Shown piece after piece: positions 36,011-50,205 of a DNA stretch of 64,000 nt (its first letter is position 1; every line of letters begins with the position of its first letter). The notes beneath the pieces are model-generated. The model was not told the origin of the DNA and searched no databases. It was given only the letters and a program-made list of their open reading frames with translations. Source of the stretch: Quillaja saponaria (taxonomy: Eukaryota > Streptophyta > Magnoliopsida > Fabales > Quillajaceae); NCBI GenBank assembly GCA_029379385.1, contig CM055618.1, positions 9,992,134-10,056,133 on the forward strand, given 5' to 3'. Position numbers and translations under genes: made by a program.

Positions 36011-37991
36011 ATTATATCAAATTAATTTAACTAATATGTCTGTTGAATTTCAAACGGTATTAATAAAAAATCCCAAATGGTATCAATAATACCAATTCAC
36101 AAAAAATAAAAAAAGGCTTTCAAATTAAAGCTTGGCCTAAGTCTAGAGCCCAAGTCCAAGTCATTTAAATATATTATTAATATATACATATGTTAATATA
36201 GTTTTATTATAAATTATTTTAACTTATAAAACTTTAAGCTAACTCTTTATCTTTCTAATTTAAGACTTTAACTCTACACATTTATTACAATCTATCTAAC
36301 ATAATTAAATTGATAATGTCATTATCTCTTTAAGGACCAAATTGTTATCTCTACTAACATCGTATATTTTTTTGAAAGTTAAAATAATTTTAATAATAAT
36401 TAAAATAAAGTGTGGGAAACTTTTATTTTCTCCTAATTTTAGTTAGAAAAGGAAAAAGAAATAGAATGTTAGGAAAATGGCAGTCATGTGATTTCAAACA
36501 AATGTCCTTTATCAACTTGTGCAGTAAGATGTGAATAAATCTAGGGGATGAAGGTATTTTTTTGGTTTTCTGAAATATATTTTAGGTGTGAGTTTAATCT
36601 CGTTTAGGATATCATGATTGTCTCTTTTAAAAGTGTTTTCGTACGGGCTCAAATCTCTAATATGGCAAAGACCCCTTAACCGTTGACTTCAAATGTATAT
36701 TAAATTCATTTATTTTTTTCTTAAAAGAATAAAATATTTTCTTCTTATATAATATCAATTTTAGGAGGTTTGATATGAAGATTCTAATTCATTTATTTAA
36801 CTTTTTGAATTCAATTTTTATTAGAGAGATCATGAATTAGAATTAATCCAAGTACAAATGACATGTTTTTTAAAAAAATTAAAAAGTTAATTAATCAAAA
36901 TATATAAATTGACATAAATTTTGACCATTAAATAAAAAATATAAATAACATATTTTTGATAAAATTATAAAATTAATTAATTAATAAATATATAAATTGA
37001 TCACAAGCTCACCACACGACAAAATTGGGCATTTTAGTTTTCAGCCCACCTCTATCAGCTACATGTTTCAAAATTTGGACTCTTTTGTCCTAAAGTCCGA
37101 GTCTTTGTATAATATATCAGAGCACGGGTACATCCAACAAGAGAAAAGGACTAATATATTTTGTTTTGGCCTTTATTCCTAGGTAGCTCTTCGGGTTGTG
37201 TTCAACTTTGTATGTAATAAACCTGGCTTAATCAAGTCCATAGGTTGCATGATTGACAGTTCCAATAAAGTAGATTATATGCAGATAGGCAGTAGGTTGC
37301 TAGTGTCTTCAAAAAAAATACATAAATGCATTGGACATATGCGAAATATTTGTCTTTTTATTGTTTATAATTTTTTGTATATAATATTTCTTTTGGACTT
37401 CGCCCTTCCGTGGGACAAGAGTAATTCTTTATCCTTTTATTTTTCTTTTATCTGCACAATACAAACACCACGACTTCCATCCATAATGCACATGGAATAA
37501 GTCTCCATCCAGGGTTATATATTTATCCCACCTAGAATATATGCATACAATTCTTTCCCATGTACCAAAAAAAAAAATATATATGCATGCAATATAAAAA
37601 TATCTATTTTGAAGCTCACAATTCAACGTATTTGTGGGTTAGACACCAGGCTATTTTATTTTTTTTATTTTAAATTGTTCATAGATTCTGAACATTCAGT
37701 GCTCGCTGCTAGCTCTTTGGTCATTAATTCTTTCTGCGTCAAGTTTCAAAGGCCGAATATCTTACCAATGTTGAATTTACATGCGCCTTGCTTTTTTGTT
37801 TTTTTATTGTATTATTATTTTTTCACATATTTGCATGCATTCTTCATTTGTTGCATATTATTATTGCCTTGTACTCGGTGCCAGGAAAAATCTATAAACA
37901 TTGTCAGCGTGTGTCAATTTTGAGGTTGTATTTTGATGGTTAATTTGACAAAATGTTTCTTTACCTATTTCAGACACATTGTCTTAGACTA
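36011..37991. other. AT-rich spacer, end of the insertion and return of the A/B flank
   Basis: No gene. At about 37268-37330 the sequence 'tagattatatgcagatag' with 'gcagtaggttgc' resumes the flank seen after copy A at 28903-28935, marking the right limit of the 3.2-kb block that separates the two halves of the copy B flank. Confidence 0.5.
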
Positions 37992-38205
37992 TGTTATATT
38001 CAAAGTTGTCGCTTAACCAATTATTCTATCCATTCTCTGTTTTAACTTTGCTATGTCATCCAAGACTCTATGATATTTTCATAGTTGTCGTTTGACCGAT
38101 TGTGCCCTATCCGTTCTCCATTTTAGTTTTGGCAAGTCATCCGAAGTTCTATGACATATCAATATAGTTGTTGCTCAACCGTTCTCCCCATCCAACTCTT
38201 CTGTG
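37992..38205. repeat. Degenerate tandem repeat, period about 78 bp, 2.6 copies
   Basis: Three successive units share 'cat/caaagttgtcg.tt.accgatt..ctatccgttctc..ttttag' and end in 'gtcatcc.a.ttctatga'. The function is unknown; no ORF continues through it. Confidence 0.7.
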
Positions 38206-38386
38206 TTAGTGCCTCACTGCCTCTCCTTGGCACCTCTGTACATGACAGTAGCATTGCGTTAGTTACATATATGTATGCAACATTTTGCTCCCATTTCTTT
38301 GTTATTCCCCCTTTGGAGAAAACCAGAATTCAAGTATATGGAGATATTAAGATCACTGAAATAAAAAAAGGAAATAAAGAGTTAAC

Positions 38387-38545
38387 CTGAAAGAGCAACT
38401 TGTAAGTTGTCCAATATAACAGACAGACAAACCAGAAGAGCCATATTTGTAACATAATCCACCACATGCTTTTCATTATTGCTAACAATGTGACCAAAAA
38501 GCTAGTAAGATGTCTAATATAACAGACAGACAAACCAGAGGAGAT
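38387..38545 (-). pseudogene. DTX: MATE exon 5 relic (F1) with internal duplication
   Basis: Matches the 3' half of exon 5 of the neighbouring minus-strand gene (cctgaaag...tgtccaatataacagacagacaaacc, then tttgtaacataatccaccac). The segment is partly repeated within the relic (second 'ctaatataacagacagacaa' near 38516). The following sequence (38546-39330) is shared with the regions after the relics at 54.9 and 60.5 kb. No reading frame remains. Confidence 0.8.
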
Positions 38546-39348
38546 GAAATAATTTTTATCTGTGATTATTAAAGAAATGACTGCATAATCTCCATGTTTA
38601 CTTCATTCATCCTCAATCACTCAGTCCCACCCATAGAAAACTGAGAGTTTTGCATTCCTGTCTGATCATTTACTTGGATGGCTTAATTTTTTAATGGTTG
38701 CCCCATTCATGACTCATGAGACCGTGGCATGGTGGGAATCTAGCAATTGGAACTTTCTCTCTGATGTGTCATCACTCTCATCAAGGATTTGTTGCAGCAT
38801 TACGTGGCTCAGACAATTTTGCTGAATTTTCTCTCTGGTAGCTTGGTGTCTGAATTTTTCAAGTGGCCAACACTACTTTATTCCTCACACATGCATGTCT
38901 AAAGAAAAACGAAAAAAATTGTTTCATTATTCTGATGTTTGGTTTTTCAAAAAGAAAAATGTTTTGCGTACAACAAAGATTTTATCAAACAACTGACAAT
39001 ACAATGCCCTGTTAAAAGCAAAAAGCAAAAAGCAAAAAAACAAGAAGCAAGAAGCGCAACAATCCATGGGGACACGCATGTATCACAATCACCTATTCCC
39101 AGTATGTTTAAGATAATATATGACATACTTCTGCAACATCATTCCAAAAAGGAAGTATAAGAATAAAGACCCTAATCCAACCTACAGAAGGTACCAATAT
39201 AATATGCAGGAAAACCAACCTAAGTCATACAAAGTGCCCCTCTTGAAATATGAAGAAAGCCAAATGCCACATTACTGAAGGCAAGTGACAGAAAGGAATT
39301 GAGGAAAAATGCTAGTCTTCGTTGTTCAAGAAATGTACTCTGGTTGCT
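38546..39348. repeat. Module spacer shared by three minus-strand MATE modules
   Basis: Paralogous to 54900-55689 and 60560-61350 (for example 'aaatgactgcataatctcc' and 'cagtcccaccca'). Its right part is the 3' UTR side of gene C. No gene. Confidence 0.75.
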
Positions 39349-42300
39349 CTAATTAACCCATTTCCAGTCAAAATCTTCACCGAATATCCGCTGTCTTGCC
39401 TCACTTGCCTGCAAATTAAGACAATCCAGATATAAGAACCTTCAAACAGGAAATGCTATGGGAAAAATTGTTGAAGAACTCAAATAATTTACGAAGTTTG
39501 AGATGCTATGTTTGATGTTTCTAATAATTGCAAGGAATATCTTCCAAGTTTAAACTATCTGCTGAAACTTTAATTGGCTAATGTGTAGTTTGATACTAAA
39601 TCTTTGACTTCCTTGGACTTCTCGAAAAGCATTCAACCTTAAAAGCCACTATGTTGAACAGGTTACTTATTTAAACCATAAGTACTGAAGCAGTGTTAAT
39701 GAGAGTCTTGGCCATGTAAAGAGCCTTAAAGACATAAAGATAGAGGGCATACCCGTTTTTCCCAATTTGTACAACTTATTATAAGAGTCAGCAGAATAGT
39801 TTGACAAAAAGCACCAATTTGTATTCCAATCCAGAGGCCCTTCCCTCTCAACTGTACCCAGAAACCCAATGCGGCAGCAATAGGAATTCCACAAAGATAG
39901 AATGCCACAAGGTTCACATATGCCCCTCCTTTCTGCCATCCACATCCCCTAACAATACCTGATATGAGAAAAATACTCGAATTAATTTAACAGCTTAAAA
40001 AGCCAAAATTTATGGCATATATATAGAGAAGTTATTAACCACTGAAACAGCATAGGAAATAAAGTGTTAACCTGAAAGTACGCCATGTAAGCTGTCCAAT
40101 ATTACAGACAGACATAGCAGAGGAGCCATATTGGTAACATAATCTACCACATCCTTCTCATTGCTGAAAATATAACCAAAAACATGCCGGCAGGCAAAGA
40201 GGGTTGAGCTGATCATAATTGCCTCTAAGATTGTAAGAGTCATCACTGCATAGACAGATACACGTGCTGCTTGTGGATTCCCAGCTCCTAATTCATTGGC
40301 AACTCTAGTGCTGAACACGCCCACCCCCAAAAACAACATTGAGATAAAATGATTATTACTTTATTTTGTGAAGAAAGACTGCATAATATCAATGACTTCT
40401 CTATGGCCTACATTGCTAAATAACTGAATTACTCGATATAGATGAGTTATGTATATATTGATTTTTTTTTATTTTTTTTTTGTGCCGCACCTTGATGCTG
40501 CTCCTATAGCTTCCGGTATCGCGTAGATTGTTGAGATGGTCGATAAACTGTTCAAAAGAAAATTTAAATTAATTTTTCAAACCACTAGGGTACGTAGAGA
40601 TCATTATGCAAGTGCAATAGCATCTATCACACAATTTTCAGAAGATTTCATGTTTTTTTGTCTGAAACATTAAAAGAAAACATACCATATGGACAATACT
40701 GAAGTTTCAAGCTCTGGATTTGGTAAGAGACCAGATAGTAAGGTAAGCAGCTCAAACGACCACCACTCCAAGCTAAACCATCAGCAACATGTAAAATACA
40801 AGAGAAGAAAGAAATTAACAAACAGATTTTGAAGAGTAATTGTTCCTTAAAAAAGACGACGAGATATTTACCAAATCATTCCAGCAGAAGGAATAGAAAA
40901 GCGAAAGAATTCTCCAACCCCATGGAATAGCTCAAAGGAAAGTGGAGCCCGGGTTTTTGCACAGGAAGAAGAGTATTTCATATATAATCCCAGTAAAATC
41001 ACATTCAACCAATATGAAGTACCAATAGCATATGCTGCTCCAAGGTTACCTATTCCAGACTTAAAAACTAGTGTCCAACAGAAAGCTATGTGGAAAAAAA
41101 GCGTGACAGTAGAACTCATGAGCAGAGGAAATATCAAACTTTGCATGAGAAAATATCGAACCAGAGCTTGAAGATTGGCATAAGCAAAGAGAGCAGGGAT
41201 GAGGGATACTGCGAACTTGCCAGCTTCATGTGAAATTTGAGGGTCTTGACCAAGAAATGCTAGTAGCTTCCCCATGTAGATCCACATGAGAGACAGAGGG
41301 AGACAAGCTAAACTAAGGGAGACGATAGCAGTATAGATTTGAGTTCCAAATTTTTTATATTGCTGTGCTCCATAATATTGCCCACAGAGAGTTTCCAGCC
41401 CGCATGACATTCCAAACTAAAGAATAAAAGATCCAATTGGTTATAAGGTAAAACCCATAGCTGCAAAAAAGTAGCTCACCATCTTTTTTTCCGTTCATTT
41501 TCAGTTGGAAATTTATTCTTTCCTTTTTATTGTCCATGAATAGTTTCATCCTTTTCCTTCTAGTAAATCACATATGAGGAACAATACCTTGTGAAAGTGG
41601 CAAATTCTGCTGTTTATGTTTGTGAACTAAAAATAAGTTGCACACATTCTTTTCTTATATCATCATTTCGTTTAGTATTATTTATAATAAAGTTTGGATT
41701 GATACAGTTCACTGGTTCAGTTTTTCTTAAAGAAAATCAGAGAAGGAACTATATATAGTGAGAAATTAATAGTTTGCAACCTGTAAATTTTTGGTGGTCT
41801 GCAACATACAGGAACATGGATACTAGTCATTTAGATGTTTGATTTTGAAGTTTGAAAATGATTTAGATTAAGCTAGAAATGATTCAATTCATTAAATAAG
41901 GTAGTCTTAGATGCTCAATAAAAAGGAAGTATACATACTATGATCATAAACTTGTGCTATAAGGAAAGTAACAGGAGATTAATAAGGTCCTGCTTGTTTA
42001 ACGTTATATGCATTTTCAGCTAGTATTCATCGACTCAAACCCAAGTATCACTCAAACTGATCATTTTTCTCATGAGTAATTGCTCAAATAGATTGTCTGC
42101 AATCCTTTTCTAATTAAATTTTTTAGTGGGTACTCCAAAGTTCTATTCAGAGGTGAGTTCACTAGCTTGTTCTGTGTTGCAGCAAAATAATAAATCACAA
42201 TAACTAGCTTGATTTATTACAGGTCCAGGGATTCTTAAACATTAACAGAAAATTGATATAATGAACTTTCATTCTCGAAATAGAAGAGAATGCAGAAGGA

Positions 42301-42565
42301 ATACAAGAGGACTTACAAGCACACTAAAGCCAGAGACAGCACATAGAGAAATAGCAATTGCTGTGCTAGAGAGAGCGAGCTTACCCAAGTGACCCACCAT
42401 CATCATTGATATAATCTGCAGAAAATACTGTGACAAATTCACAGCCACCATAGGTCCTGCTATATAACCAACCTGTTTCACTTCTTGAACAAACACAACC
42501 CATCTTATCCCTAAACAAACATGACCCTCTTCTTCTCTGTGTTTCTCTAACAGACCCCTTTCCAT
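39349..42565 (-). CDS. DTX: MATE/DETOXIFICATION efflux transporter, gene C (intact)
   Basis: Seven minus-strand exons: 42565-42317, 41416-40872, 40772-40686, 40547-40491, 40310-40072, 39958-39753 and 39408-39349. All have GT-AG borders and the sum is 1443 bases, giving 480 residues with no internal stop. Motifs: [18 protein letters not shown] (first helix), [14 protein letters not shown] (residues 90-103), [24 protein letters not shown] (316-329) and [13 protein letters not shown] near the end. Plant DTX proteins of this clade have about 480-500 residues and 12 helices, and export alkaloids, phenolics or xenobiotics by cation antiport across plasma or vacuolar membranes. The substrate cannot be read from sequence. 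The ATG at 42565 is preferred; the frame extends upstream to 42589 without another ATG. A TTTATAA-like box lies about 45 bases upstream. It is the only complete, lesion-free member of the cluster seen here. Confidence 0.93.
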
Positions 42566-45500
42566 GTTTTCTTTAATCGTCACCCCCACACAATCATGTC
42601 AACCCGCTTATAAAGGAAAGGTTTGCCAGAGGTTTGAGCATTTCCATTTTTTGATAAATTTGCTCTGATTAAATTACACTGCCGACCATTAAGTTTACTG
42701 AAACATCATTTTGAAAAAAATAAATAAAAAATCTCAAAATATTCTATTTTTATTTTCCGATGAGTCCTAAATGCTTAATTTTTTTTTATATTAACTATTA
42801 CTTTTAATTTTCTATTCTTAATAGTAATATTTTAACTAAATTTGTTTATTTTTATTATATTACTTTAATAAATTATTTTACAAATATTCATATTTAATTA
42901 AATTTTAATATTCAATAAAATAGGTTTGAATTTTTTTATTTTATTTTATCATTGTATGAATTATAGAATAAAAACTTGCATGTTTAAAAAATAAAAATTT
43001 CAAGTATTGTTAAAAGAAATAAAAATTAGACAAGTCATATATATTGAAAATAACATATTTTCATTTAAGATTGTAAAAGGAATGGATGAGAATATGCTCA
43101 AAATAGTTACTATTTTGAATGTAAACACATTTAAAAAAACTAGTACAAAACTGAAATTAGTAAAACAAATATTTTAAATTAAAATTTAAGACTTATTTAA
43201 AAAAAAAAAAAATTAAGTTATGACTTATTGGTCTTGTAAAGTTATATCAAGACTTACGATTTTTTAGTTTTACTTGTAAGTTTTATTTTATATTTTGATG
43301 TATCAGTAATAAAAACAAATTTACTTATCAAGAGTATTGCTTATTGCCTCTATAGTTTTTGTGACTTCCTTTCTGGCTCAGTGGTCACTAATAGTCATTT
43401 ATTATATATGATAGTACCTACTAATTAATTCATTTCACAATTCTAGTACAAAAGTTGGCAATGAAATTTATGTGGAATCATTAATCATTATCATTGAGAA
43501 TATATAATGTGTCACACTAGTTCCATCACACGTACTTACATATTATACGTATTTATGTACGTGTTCAAGAAGCATTTTTGTTAAGATATAATTGTAAAAA
43601 CATTATCGATGTTGTATAAAAAAAGAGAGAAGTAGATAAGTTTTAGAAGAAATTGTTTTCAAAAAAATTCAAAAATTAATTGATTAATTAAAGTTAACAA
43701 TACGTGAGTTTTTGATTTCTTGTTAATTTTTTCCTTGATTGTAGGAGAAAGTGAATAGTTTGATGGAGAGAATTAGATAATTTTTAGAAGAGCTAGGTTG
43801 ACTTTTTAAAAAACAATACAAAAATTAATTGATTAATTGAGACGTGAGTTCTTAGGTTCTTGTTAATTTTTTTTCCTTGATCATTGCGAAAGTGAGTAAT
43901 TTGTAAAAAATGAGGGAAATTTAGTTAAATTTTTTTCAAGATTTAGGAGGACACTATCCTCCCTTTTACTATATGGTATTTAATTATCAACTATATTAAA
44001 AAGTCTAATGACACCATAATAATATTCTAGTCTGACTTTTAGAATAGATCAAATTAAATTAATTCGGAGTACACATAGACTAGGATTAACACTAGAATCG
44101 AATAGTGTCAAATAATATAATATAATATTTGAATTTAAATACGAATACAAATATTTGAATTCGAATTTCAGATATTAAAATTCGAATACAATTTTCAAAT
44201 ATTTGAAGTTATAAGAATAATTTGATAAAAAAATTATTTTTTAATTAAAATTATTAAAAAATAATATTATTTTGAATTGATTTATCATTCGACCTAATAT
44301 ATCAAATAGTGTATTATCCAAATTCAAATTGTGAATAGTGTCAAAATGGAATTTTTATAGTTGGATTCGTTTGCAGCTTAATGGCCCTCTAAAGTCTTTA
44401 ATAACATGCATTGTTGGGTAAAACTGCAAATTGCAAACCTAACATCGTACAAATATTAATGGCGTCTTCATGTCATACAGTCCGTAGCAAATATAAATAT
44501 TAAAAATGTGTGGAACTAATTAACATTTTTGCACATATTTTTTTAGTGATAAGATATGATGAGACAAATTTACGTGTATATCGATTAATTATATTTTTAA
44601 TTAAAGTCATATTATTCATGCTTCGAACTCAATCTCTTTCAAAGAGATTCTAACCTATGAAGTCAATGAAGAGAACACATTATTATTTAAAATATTTTTT
44701 TTCTAAAATTAAATCTTTATCATCTATTGTCACTATTTTATTTCGTCATATACTTTACTTTAGATCAATATTATTATTAAATATAATATTATCATGAAAA
44801 TTTATATTATTATAGAAATGAGAGACCTCTTATGGTCTCCTACTATATAATATACACATATTCAAACTATTTAAAAAATAAATTCAATTAATAAAATTCA
44901 TCATATCACTTAATAAGTAATATCTACATGCTAAACAATAACCTCCTCATTTTCTCACTCTCTTACTCTTTCCCACTATTTTAATGTATAAATATTTTTT
45001 TATCAAATTGTATTAATTAAAAAAATCAAATTAAAATAAAATATATACATAATACACACGTGTGTGTGCAATCAACTAGAATGGAGAAGACCATTATAAT
45101 ATCTTAACTTACTATATATATTTAATTTAAATTAATTTAAATAAACACTAACTTTCTAATAACAACCCATAACTGACGAAACCACATAAGATAGAGCGGT
45201 CAATTGGCCCATTAAAATGATTATTATTATTTTTTTATAAATAATTTTTTTTTTTCCAAAAAATGATCTCAAAATATTATTTTAAATTTAAGAGTCAAAT
45301 TTTTTTTTTCTTAAAACTAAGTAATTTAAAGAAAATAACTTCTCTCAAATATTAAATTTATAATTATTATGTTGTTTTCTTACTTTGTAAACCTACTAAA
45401 TAAGAATAATTAATTGCATAATTGTATATAAAGATTTTTGTTATTTTTCTAAAATATTTCAGTAAAACAGCATACATAAAATTAAGTAGTAAGTTGATCT

Positions 45501-45807
45501 CAGTAATTGAGAAACATTTACAATTTCAAGGGTTCGGCAGAGATCTACAATAAAATTACATAATTGTTGTTGTACCATATTAGACAAAAATAGAGCCATT
45601 GGCGAACCAAGACTTTTAGGCAGAGAGCAAGCATATGAATTAATCAGATCCAACATTATCAACTATCCTTCGCCATATTCTTTTGTAGTTTGTTGTGCAA
45701 AGAAGCTAAGCTACCATTATTCAATTAACAATATTATAAAACTTTTTCGAAAATAATAACTTCGTGGCTCAACAATATTATAAAACTTTTTAAAATTAAT
45801 TTCCTAG
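42566..45807. other. DTX: AT-rich spacer upstream of gene C
   Basis: The first 500 bases (to about 43080) recur after the truncated copy at 57005-57480, so they are the ancestral gene C-type promoter region. The rest is very AT-rich with no gene. An imperfect direct duplication of about 160 bp lies at 43620-43960, and words of the type ttcgaata are frequent at 44130-44230. Confidence 0.55.
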
Positions 45808-46130
45808 TGACAATGCAGGATTGTATCAATCCACTAATATTATATGTAGCATGGTTAATGTGTAACGGATTAATAAATCTTAAATACTACCATTAATTCC
45901 TATTAATATTATAACGGATGTCATTATCGTCTATTATTATATAAGGTACGTTATTTTTATTGTAATAGATGTCATAATTGTTGTGATTAATATTCCAACA
46001 CAACTCCTAGATAAAGAGGCTCAAAATTCACACAAAAAAAAAAAAAAAAAAAGTTGTTCTCTACCACTTATACACTTTACAACTTTTCAACTTATTTACT
46101 ATAATTATATTGACATTGGTATCAGAGTTT

Positions 46131-48224
46131 GTCCAGGTCAAGAGAACTGCGCTCTCCACATTTTGCATGTCAGATTATTACTTAGAGGACAACTCAACTA
46201 GTTAAATTTAGTCGTAACATTGACGATATCTGTGAAAAATCTAATATAATTCAGATTTTCAATCCCTACACCACTCTCTGACCTGAACATGTCCACACAC
46301 AAACCAACGGAACACCAAAAAAAACACCTTTGCCCTGCATCATAGGCAGTTCTCTTAATTTATTTTTTTCATCCCGTTGCCGGCCTCAAGTAGTCGTTTC
46401 AAGACCGCTGCACCACCGCCAACACCTCATCGGTTCATCCTGTCTAAGCTATGGCAGCAAAGCTTCAACACATCTGCATGTGCCGACGAAACTGTATGGA
46501 TTTTGTTGCCCATGTTTGATAGACTCTAATTCAGGTACGCCAAATTAAAAAAGAAAAAAAAAAATAGCTGCACTCGTTTTCACCTTGCAGCGAGCTCACA
46601 TGCGCCAAAATGAAAAAACAGCTGCACGCTTTATTCCTTGTTAATGTTTTATTATTTTGTTACATATTAAAAAGTTAAGAAACAACAATTAAATGCACAT
46701 TATATGACTTCTTCAAGGCCTCAAAACGCTTTTGTCCTCGAACGGTCAATACTCACAATCCTAATTCATTGTAATTACTGCATTTAATTGCTGATCCTTT
46801 CAATTATTGTAATATTCTCTTTCCATTTAATTGCATTAATTACCTAGACTTTCCAAGAGTCAACATAAGACCCCTAAGCTTTTATATCCTCATCCAAATC
46901 ACCTCAATAATTCTGAAAATTTGCATATAGGTCATTGGATTCTATACTTTTATATAAAGAGCCTAAATAATTTTGAAAAACGAATATGTTCTTGGACTTT
47001 ATAATTGCATGTTTGCAAAATATATGCAACTATCCTTATTAAAAAAAAAAGTATAAATCATAGATGATTATGCATAAAATTTGTTTGGCTAGTATATGTT
47101 TTTAATACAAGATATTCTCACATATACAGTTTAAAGAGTTTTTTTATTAAGTTATGCTTTTTAGCCGCAATTATAAATTTATTTCAGAAAAATCTTGGTA
47201 CACGAAGATACAAAAAATCAAGATTAGCCTATTGCCTACTGTCATAACAGCTCAAAAAAGCTCATATAGACCGCTTTTCAGCTAGTGCCAGTCCTTGGGA
47301 GGAGTAGCATCTAATATGTCCTACTCACGACTATAAAGGTCTAGGCATAATAGCCTAATCTCGAGGAGAGACATAAGCAGCTTTTCAACTCTCCTAACTT
47401 TTTAGCTGGGCCCTTCAGATTCTAAATTGCCAAAGGTATTAGGTTTTCACCCGACCTAGAGAGAGAGCCTAAAAGATGACACAAGAATAAAATGATTATA
47501 ATCATACTCGGGATGGGCAACATAGGCTAAAAAGCCGGTGCCCAAGCAAAGCAACCAGACAAATCAAAATGGCTACAATGCCAAAATATCAGCAAAACAA
47601 GCTAGGGTTTTCACCCATATTGCTTAAAGCAAGGTACATTGTTTATTTTATTACATAAAGTTTAATACAACTACGTATTGGCAGCACAGACTAAAAAGCT
47701 GACGTCTGTACAAAGAACTCAGACAAATTAAGTGCTACAAAGCCAACAAGTCTGGGTTTTCACCCAGAATGCTACAACATCAATGAAAAAGCTCAGGTTT
47801 TTCCTAGAATGCTATCAGTAAACAGTCTCGAGTTTTCACCTATACATTTTAAAGCAAGGTATGCTATTTATTTTCGTACAATTTAATACAACTACATATT
47901 AGTCCCCATTCATGGGCAAAAATTAAGCATAAACTGATATCATTACAACCTAGATCTTTTCAGTTCGCATTAAAAAATGTAAAAGTAATAAGGTGGAGTG
48001 AAGTGGGTTAAGTTATAAGGTGGATTAAAGTTTGTACAAAATAGTGTTAACACCAGTAATAAAAACATCACACCAACAGTACATCACACTAGTTATAGCA
48101 CCAGAATTTCAAAGCAAATTAGCCCAAAAGTGCACCACGCAAATAAGGAACACGGCCCAGGTATATGGTCACAACATTTAGTTTAAGTCGTTACGCTCCT
48201 TAAATTTTTTTTTTTTGGGACTAG
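46131..48224. other. Interior of the non-coding LTR element
   Basis: No ORF with similarity. At 47430-47850 a short word of the type ggttttcaccc recurs four to five times at irregular spacing (47442, 47607, 47753, with weaker copies near 47787 and 47830), often followed by 'gctaca' or 'aatgct'. This looks like a degenerate direct-repeat array inside the element. Confidence 0.45.
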
Positions 48225-48468
48225 TGATAATACAGGATTATATCAATCCAAAAATATTGTACCTGGCATGGTTAATGTATAACGAACTAATCCGAATTGT
48301 ATTTGCCACCATTAATTTTTATTAATATTATAACATATGCCAATATTGTCTATTATTATTGTAACGAATGTCATTACTGTTGTGATTAATACTCTGACAC
48401 AACTCCTATATAAAGAAGCTCAAAACCTCAAAAAAAATAATTAAAAAATCTCTATAACTCATACTCCT

Positions 48469-50205
48469 ATTAGTAGTATACCCTAAAGCCAATGACATGT
48501 GATGTTATGACATATTATTTTATGTACAATCTTATTCATATTATTAGTAAATATAAGTGGCAAACATTATCATGTGTAAGAGTTATTAATTAACCATCAT
48601 GAGCCCAAAGAATTACAGTAATGGAAATAAGCATCATAATGAGATCATTCTAATGAGATGTATATCCTTTAAGTTTAATTCTTAAATGTTCCTAATCATA
48701 GGATCACTAAGTAGGGCATTAGTAAATCCGGATAGATTAGTACATATCTAGTTGGCTCAAAGAGTTGAGGGTGGCTGATCTCATAGTCACTTGCGTATGA
48801 GACACTAAGACAGATATGTAGGTGCTCATTAGAGAATGAGTTCACTGAACTGACTCAACTGAGAACACCTATATGGAGTTTCTCTACATGTCAATAGGTG
48901 GTTCTTATGTTACAGTTATGTAAATAGTCCTTTGACTTGAGACATCATAGTTATCTTGTATGTACGTCATTATACTTTGATGCTATTTCTGATTCTATTA
49001 ATGAGTCACCTAAGAAGTAGTAATTGGGTATAATCACTTGCATATGGAGGTATGTGAATGTGCAATAAAGGATCTATCACTCTTAGTAGAAAAGAGAGAA
49101 TGTCATATGTGGTCTATAAAAAATTTAACTTAAAGTTTATAGCCATAGCAGGGTGAATATTAGAATATGAGTTTCTAATTTTTTTCAATGAAGTTATAAT
49201 CTTAAGATTAGACACATATGATTAAATTTAGGGTTTGACATTATTTCCATACCCAAATAGATTTAATCAGTACATTACATGATAGAAGGATTGAATTGCA
49301 TGGTAACTGTTAACAGAAAAGTTCAAAAAGTTTACAGTCATATTCATATTATTATGGGTAGTCATCATGTGTTGCTAGACACTAATCTTGACTTGTAGGA
49401 AACCCTAATAATTAATTAATTATCTATAGATGATTAATTAATTAATCTTAATTAAAGGGTGAATTAAAAAGAGTTTTAATTTAAATAATTAGAATGAGTT
49501 CTAATTTAATTAGACAGGGTCTAGTAATAAATATGTAAAAGTTACATGCCTACTGCCATCAATAGTTTGAACCTAAGGGGTCACACACAAAATGATGATA
49601 TTCAACTAAGGAGAGTTTTGGGGCAATCATGTAATTGTTATAGTTTGTTAGGCATTAGATTTAATTATGATTAAATCCTAATGTTAGCATAATCTCTAAT
49701 GTGTTAGGATTGTCCAATACATAAGGAGGTGACTAGTCTTTATAAAAGATAAGACTTAACAAACTAAATAGAGATAGAAGAGAAAAATAATTGTACGTAC
49801 TGTAAAGAGAGCCCAAAAATCCATCTGATGGATTTTTGGCTCATGAGAGTTTCAAAATTACAAGAGAGATTCGGTAACTTGTGCTAGCACACAAGAAATC
49901 TCTTAATAACCCCTTTCATCTTCAAGCATGAAGATCCTTAGTTGGATTCGTTCGTGTGGATACACTTATAGACGGGACACCTGTGTCGTTGTTGTGCTCT
50001 TGATGAATCAACGAAGGAGTAAACAACAATCAAGAATACGACGAAAGAATTAAAAGCCTCGGAGGTACACAGTTCTCTACTTGTTTAATTGTTAAACTAA
50101 AATTAGGATCTTTCATATAATCATAAGGTTATTTCGGGTTAAAGGAATCAAAATTTTAAATTTCGTTGCGCATATGATTGCCAAATTTTACACTGATTCC
50201 TAACA
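48469..50205. mobile_element. Nested solo LTR, about 1.74 kb
   Basis: It interrupts the second LTR of the host element. A 6-bp duplication, actcct, flanks it (48463-48468 and 50206-50211). The ends are ATTAG...CTAACA, a slightly decayed TGTTAG...CTAACA pair. The inner sequence has no ORF, and no primer site or second LTR is present, so it is best read as a solo LTR left by recombination. A large LTR of this kind is common in plant Copia lineages. Confidence 0.75.

Noticed and set aside
42566..42589. Extending gene C to an upstream start at 42589
   Set aside because: That codon is GTG. The first ATG in frame is at 42565 and gives a normal DTX N-terminus.
45459..45662. 67-codon minus-strand ORF as a gene
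   Set aside because: No similarity recognised. It lies in AT-rich spacer next to an LTR element.
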